From: Brachycybe producta
Taxonomy: Eukaryota > Arthropoda > Diplopoda > Playtdesmida > Andrognathidae
Assembly (NCBI GenBank): GCA_036925085.1
Contig: JAUPFP010000027.1
Coordinates: 496,001-560,000, forward strand
Length of the DNA: 64,000 nt
Direction: 5' to 3'
Under the pieces are notes generated by a model. That model made no database searches, was not told the DNA's origin, and was given only the letters and a program-made list of their open reading frames with translations. The position numbers were made by a program, and so were the translations under genes. Of the stretch, positions 61,001-64,000 are shown piece after piece; positions within the stretch are counted from its first letter, which is position 1; each line of letters opens with the position of its first letter.

Positions 61001-64000
61001 ACACAGCAATTTATTTATGACAGGTTGTGGTGGAACATTCGAGTCTCTTTCTGGGACTTTTGTGAGTCCCGATTATCCCAATAGTTATCCGATTGATAGC
61101 GAATGTGTGTGGACTATTAAAACGGCTCCCGGTCACCGAGCCATGCTGTCTTTTAGGTATATCTATGCGTGATATATACGATCGGTATAATTTCATCACT
61201 TCTGCTGTTTTTTTTCTTGGCTTCTAACTTTGTAGTGTCTTCGACTTGGAGCAAAGTGATTATTGTAACGATGATTATGTCGAAATACGAGAAAATAATG
61301 AAGGTGGTGCATTGATCGGACGTTTCTGCGATCAAATTCCTCCTGAAAATCTTACAGCTTTTCATCAACTTTGGATCAAGTTCAGATCGAATGGGCAGGG
61401 TGTTGGTCAAGGATTCGTTGCTTCGTATAGTTTGTGTACGTTACAAAAAGATTTAATAAATGCAAACATGCATAAAGGATGATTAGTTATTGTCTCTATT
61501 CAGTGTATAGTTCTGCTTTGAGTGGTACATCTGGACAAATAGCAAATCCTTTGTACCCTCACGCATATCGTGGTTTCGGTACTTACGAGTGGACTATTAC
61601 TGTTCCTCTTGGAATGTACGTTCAGATAACCTTTCTTGAACTGGATCTTCTGCATTACGAGTTCTCGAGGATGTGTGTTGCATCGTTGACGGTAAGTTAA
61701 CAAGTCTCAGGGTTTCATATAATAAGATCTTTATAGTTTATTTATGAATTTTGTTTCAGTTTTATGATGGTTTAGATGCAACTGGGAACGAACTTTTAAA
61801 TTACTGCGGAGCTGTTTTTCAAAACCCTGTTATATCGAACGGAAATCAAATGCACATTTTGTTTAATTCGCGGCATGCTCTTTCTAGTAGTGGCAGCACG
61901 TTTCTGCTAAAGTGGAATGCAACCGTTGATCGTACCGTTCCAGATATTGGCGAGATTCTTCCATTTAACAGAAGTATGAGCTTAAGATTTTTAAGATATC
62001 GAGATTTACAAGAACTTTAAAACTAATGACTTAATCACTTTACAGCTTCAGACTGTGATGGTATTATAAATATCGATGATGAGTTAGTACATAGTTTACA
62101 GTCACCTGGATTTCCAACCGGTTACGACAGACAAAAAAATTGCCAGTGGTTGATAACGACTCCTCTCGGCACCAGAGTCGAATTCCGCATTACGTCAATG
62201 GATCTCGAACCGAACTACGGCTGTTACGGAGATTACATAAATGTTTTCGGCGGTGACCACAAGAAATTCTTATGAATTCATAGTTTGTTCACTTATGAAG
62301 GGACGGGTCTTATAATTTTTTATGTTATCTAAAGGTTCGATTATTCCTGGCGAGTGGATCGATCTAGGACGTTACTGTTATCGAACACAAGTCGATGAAA
62401 TTCTGAAATCTGGAACGAATAACATGAAGATTGTATTTTCATCTGATTATTCTTTTAATGGGACCGGTTTTTCGGGAGAATTACGTGCAGGTAATTTAAG
62501 AGTTGTTTCTATCTTATGATCTGGTTGTTTCAAAGATAAAAATGTCATGTTTGTATTCTAGTATGTGGTGGTAATCTAACTACTCCGTCTGGTTCGATAC
62601 AAACTCCGAATTATCCTAACAAATATTCAGAGAATGACGTTTGCGATTGGCTTATAAGTGTTCGACCTGGACGTACTATCAACTTACAATTTGAAGGATT
62701 TGAGTTGCAGGGCAACATGCCGACGTGTCGCGATGATTACGTTTTGGTATTTAACTTTTTTTACTTCATCTGCATATTGACAAGAATTTCTAGATGTTAA
62801 CTTTATTTATTTTGTAGTTTCGTAATGGAAGATCGAATGAATCGCCCTTGTTAGGTTCTGGAAAGTATTGTGGTTCTTCTGTTCCGAGTATTCCTGATAC
62901 AATCAGCAATCATCTAACTATTCGTTTTGTGTCTAATCCATCGTTTACCTTTAAGGTTTGAAAATATTTTCATCATTAAGATCAAACGTTTGCTTAAAAT
63001 GTACAAATCGCTAATGGCGGTTTGAATCCCTTTCAGGTACTCTTCAATGTCATATTAGTGCCGTATATGCAATAATAATTTCTTTTATCCTAAACAAAAA
63101 TGCATAAAATGCACAAAATGCATAATTTTTTTGGAAGTTTGCATAAATTTATATTATTTCAATTAGTTCTTATAAAACACTTTTCAGTCAGAAAAAAAAA
63201 TTCTACAAAAGGTTTTTCAAACCAAATTGTTTTCATTTTTACTTGCATAAATGAAACATTTTCTTGTGTCATTTTATTATCTTGTGCATTTTATGGGGTT
63301 ATTTTCTATCTAATTTGCATATTTTTTTAAATTTTTATTTGAGTAAAAGTTTTGGTCTTAATCGTTGTTAAAGGCTAAACGTTTGCATAAAATACACAAA
63401 ACGCATGATCATGGTTAATACCTCTTTTTAGGTACCCTTTGATAACATGTCATAATATATATTATTTGCTTTATTGCGCATAATATATTATGACATGTTA
63501 TCAAAAGTGTTTTTTTAAGAAATAAGTGGAATTCTGCGATTTTATTATCTCATAATTCCATTTATTTTCTAAAAAACACTTTAGTAGAATTTTTTCTTAT
63601 GAAACAAGTTTTCTTCAAACATAAATTTTGATTTTGCATTTTCTGTTATTTCTGATGATTGTGGCTATTAATTGTTTTAGTTATTTAATTAATTTTGCTT
63701 TTGCAATATCATATACATTTTTACTTACATAAAATTAACAATTTTCTTGCATTTTTGGGTGGTTTATTTTCTATTTGCATAAAATGTACAATTTTTACAT
63801 TTTATAATTTCTAATTGTGTAAACGTTTTGGCGTTAGTCATCATTATAATAATAAGTTCATCTTTATATTCGTGTTCAATTTTGTCAGGGTTTTAAGTTG
63901 ACGTACAGCGAAGTTTCACTCGAATGTGGCGGGTTGAAAATGTTAAGTCATTCTGTTACGTCGGCTCGTATCGAGACTCCAAACTTTCCATCTCCATATC
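46098..64000 (+). CDS. CUBN: Cubilin (5' part; continues beyond the window)
   Basis: Forty-five exons in frame give about 2,317 residues before the window ends inside CUB domain 16. Cubilin is a large peripheral membrane endocytic receptor; in vertebrates it works with amnionless to take up vitamin B12-intrinsic factor and filtered proteins. Exons 1-6 are 46098-46183, 46259-46388, 46458-46505, 47348-47458, 50628-50696 and 50865-50903. They encode a signal peptide ([20 protein letters not shown]), the cubilin-specific [18 protein letters not shown] and SIRINDEDL segment, and a coiled-coil stretch used for trimerisation in known cubilins. An in-frame ATG lies upstream at 46035; I prefer 46098 because the hydrophobic core then directly follows the Met. 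EGF and CUB parts are described in separate entries. Human cubilin has 27 CUB domains, so a similar amount may follow outside. Confidence 0.95.
46657..47264. repeat. Family B repeat, copy 4 (most complete)
   Basis: Left end GAGCCTAGACATCCCAGAGT and right end CACGCTGGAGTGTCTAGGCTC-like, in inverse orientation. About 608 bp in a cubilin intron, with the interior CATGAGACATAGG and TTTGAGGTCAATGACCTTTA. Confidence 0.65.
47801..49994 (+). CDS. C2H2 zinc finger plus Myb/SANT-like DNA-binding protein, nested in cubilin
   Basis: Exons 47801-47930, 48625-48781, 49255-49380 and 49454-49994 give 317 residues. Near the N-terminus is a C2H2 finger with spacing C-x2-C-x12-H-x4-H ([17 protein letters not shown], then NEH). 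From about residue 66 comes a Myb/SANT-like (MSANTD-type) domain: [63 protein letters not shown]. The rest is low-complexity with a basic, Lys/Arg-rich C-terminal patch and a final helix-like segment ([20 protein letters not shown]). It is probably a nuclear transcription factor or a domesticated transposase-related protein. It sits wholly within cubilin intron 4 on the same strand, with its own polyadenylation-type AATAAAA at about 50036. The exon 3-4 junction is chosen by frame (donor GTTAGA at 49381); reading on gives a TGA-ended shorter form. Confidence 0.8.
48876..49140. repeat. Family A palindromic repeat, copy 12
   Basis: In an intron of the nested Myb/SANT gene. Left arm TTTTAGAAACTAAAAGTTC; right arm GAGCTACCCCTTCTAATTTC; terminus ACTTTGAAACCACCTTAA. 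Confidence 0.65.
50203..50530. repeat. Family A palindromic repeat, copy 13
   Basis: Left terminus TTAAGGTGGTTCC, then TTTTTTAGAAACTAGACTAG; right arm TGACTGTTCTAGTTTCTAAG. In cubilin intron 4, downstream of the nested gene. Confidence 0.65.
51290..51510. repeat. Family A repeat, copy 14
   Basis: In a cubilin EGF intron. TTAGAAACTAGAACGGTTAC and TTGCTATCTTTCAAAATAAA; right arm shortened. Confidence 0.6.
52240..52330. repeat. Family C fragment
   Basis: TTGCATGTTTTCTGTTACTG and TGACGATTGCGGCAATTAAT resemble the copies at 57109 and 63640. Confidence 0.45.
56213..56327. mobile_element. Small hAT-like MITE in a cubilin intron
   Basis: The left end CAGGGGCTTAGCTGGG and the reverse complement of the right end, CAGTGGCGTAGCTAGG, match at 13 of 16 positions. 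This end type is common in hAT-derived elements. It includes a G run (56249-56258). Confidence 0.55.
56375..56612. repeat. Family A repeat, copy 15
   Basis: The right arm is well kept (TTTATTTTGAATGATATCAA, CATTAGAGTTTCTAAAACAC, ATCAGCTGTTCATAAA). In the CUB6 intron, next to the hAT-like MITE. Confidence 0.6.
56740..57250. repeat. Family C repeat, split by a retroelement fragment
   Basis: Rich in TGCATAAA-type words (AGTTTGCATATAATGCAC, GTTTGCATAAATTCGCAT). The copy is interrupted at 56893-57108 by a non-LTR retroelement piece and continues after the target duplication. Similar uninterrupted sequence lies at about 63085-63850. Confidence 0.65.
56893..57108 (+). mobile_element. 5'-truncated non-LTR retroelement fragment
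   Basis: A 216-bp insert is flanked by a perfect 16-bp duplication, ACATTTTCTGTACTTG (56877-56892 and 57109-57124). Its open frame encodes [34 protein letters not shown] and a stop, the typical C-terminal tail of reverse transcriptases of the RTE/CR1-like type. The 3' end is a TGA/ATG microsatellite (TGATGATGATGATGA) instead of poly(A), which fits RTE-type elements. Confidence 0.85.
58530..58852. repeat. Family A palindromic repeat, copy 16
   Basis: In the intron between CUB8 and CUB9. Left arm TTAGAAACTAGAATGGGTAG; right arm TAAAAGATATCAACATGAAA and AAGCTACTCTTCTAGCTTGT. Confidence 0.7.
59455..59847. repeat. Family A palindromic repeat, copy 17
   Basis: In the CUB9-CUB10 intron. Left arm ATTAGAAACTGGAATGGTTA; right arm TTTTGAAAGATATCATGATG and TTATAGTTTCTAAAGCACTT; terminus GTTTAAACCTTGAACCACC. 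Confidence 0.7.
63085..63850. repeat. Family C repeats (two adjacent copies)
   Basis: In the intron within CUB15. Repeated TGCATAAAATGCACAAAATG, TTTGCATAAA and AATTTTCTTGCATTTTT words. One copy (from about 63640) carries the sequence corresponding to the retroelement target site at 56877, without the insert. Confidence 0.6.
63437..63506. repeat. Perfect-stem hairpin
   Basis: TTTGATAACATGTCATAATA pairs with TATTATGACATGTTATCAAA about 20 nt later. Probably the end-to-end remnant of an inverted-repeat element. Confidence 0.7.

Larger units (their letters stand above)
58874..64000 (+). other. Cubilin CUB domains 9 to 15 and start of 16
   Basis: CUB9 58874-59055, 59130-59298; CUB10 60061-60242, 60310-60472; CUB11 60537-60641, 60725-60961; CUB12 61024-61156, 61236-61435; CUB13 61504-61691, 61760-61973; CUB14 62046-62252, 62335-62490; CUB15 62562-62746, 62818-62955 and the first part of 63889-64000. 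That last exon goes on into CUB16 ([19 protein letters not shown]) without an intron at the domain border and is cut by the window end. CUB13 begins [16 protein letters not shown] and has YEWTI where Cys-x-Trp is expected, so both Cys of the first disulfide are absent. Confidence 0.92.

Overview
The window is nuclear DNA from an animal. It is AT-rich, its genes are split into many exons with GT-AG introns, and the intergenic DNA and introns are loaded with short inverted-repeat elements and homopolymer runs. The genes found (cubilin, Gq alpha, CPEB1, GABP beta, PEX11 gamma type, SEC11, a fibrinogen-domain protein) point to a bilaterian invertebrate. The Gq alpha gene has a doubled set of 3' exons like the one known from Drosophila, which fits a protostome, but I cannot name the species or phylum from sequence alone.

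Layout, left to right: the last exon of an unidentified gene (1-112, +); a secreted coiled-coil protein with a C-terminal fibrinogen domain (2568-5888, +); the signal peptidase catalytic subunit SEC11 (6660-7629, +); CPEB1, an mRNA-binding translational regulator (possible first exon at 9869, main body 19460-22729, +), whose apparent first intron of 9.6 kb holds a 42-bp minisatellite; a three-exon PEX11 gamma-type peroxisomal membrane gene on the minus strand (26977 down to 25205), easy to miss because two of its exons lie in frames without long open reading frames; a doubtful Cys-rich exon (27287-27477, +); the ankyrin-repeat subunit of GA-binding protein (28405-30838, +), with perfect ETS/GABP-type sites just upstream; Gq alpha (32401-40652, +) with two alternative seventh and two alternative eighth exons; a long gene-free stretch (40.7-46.0 kb); and the 5' two thirds of a cubilin gene (46098 to beyond 64000, +; 45 exons seen: signal peptide, coiled-coil stretch, EGF cluster, 15 full CUB domains and the start of a 16th). 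A complete four-exon C2H2 plus Myb/SANT-like gene (47801-49994) lies on the same strand inside the fourth cubilin intron.

The exon models were made by joining GT-AG (twice GC-AG) junctions so that reading frame and family similarity are kept. All exon sums for the SEC11, PEX11, GABP beta, Gq alpha, CPEB1, fibrinogen-domain and Myb/SANT genes come out as whole numbers of codons.

Three repeat families explain most of the non-coding structure. Family A is an imperfect palindrome of about 250-600 bp seen at least 17 times, and it is also the source of the minisatellite unit. Family B has inverted ends near GAGCCTAGACACTCCAGAG. Family C is rich in TGCATAAA words; one copy is split by a 5'-truncated non-LTR retroelement fragment with a perfect 16-bp target duplication. 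The genes have no evident common pathway; they look like an ordinary, unlinked set of animal genes.
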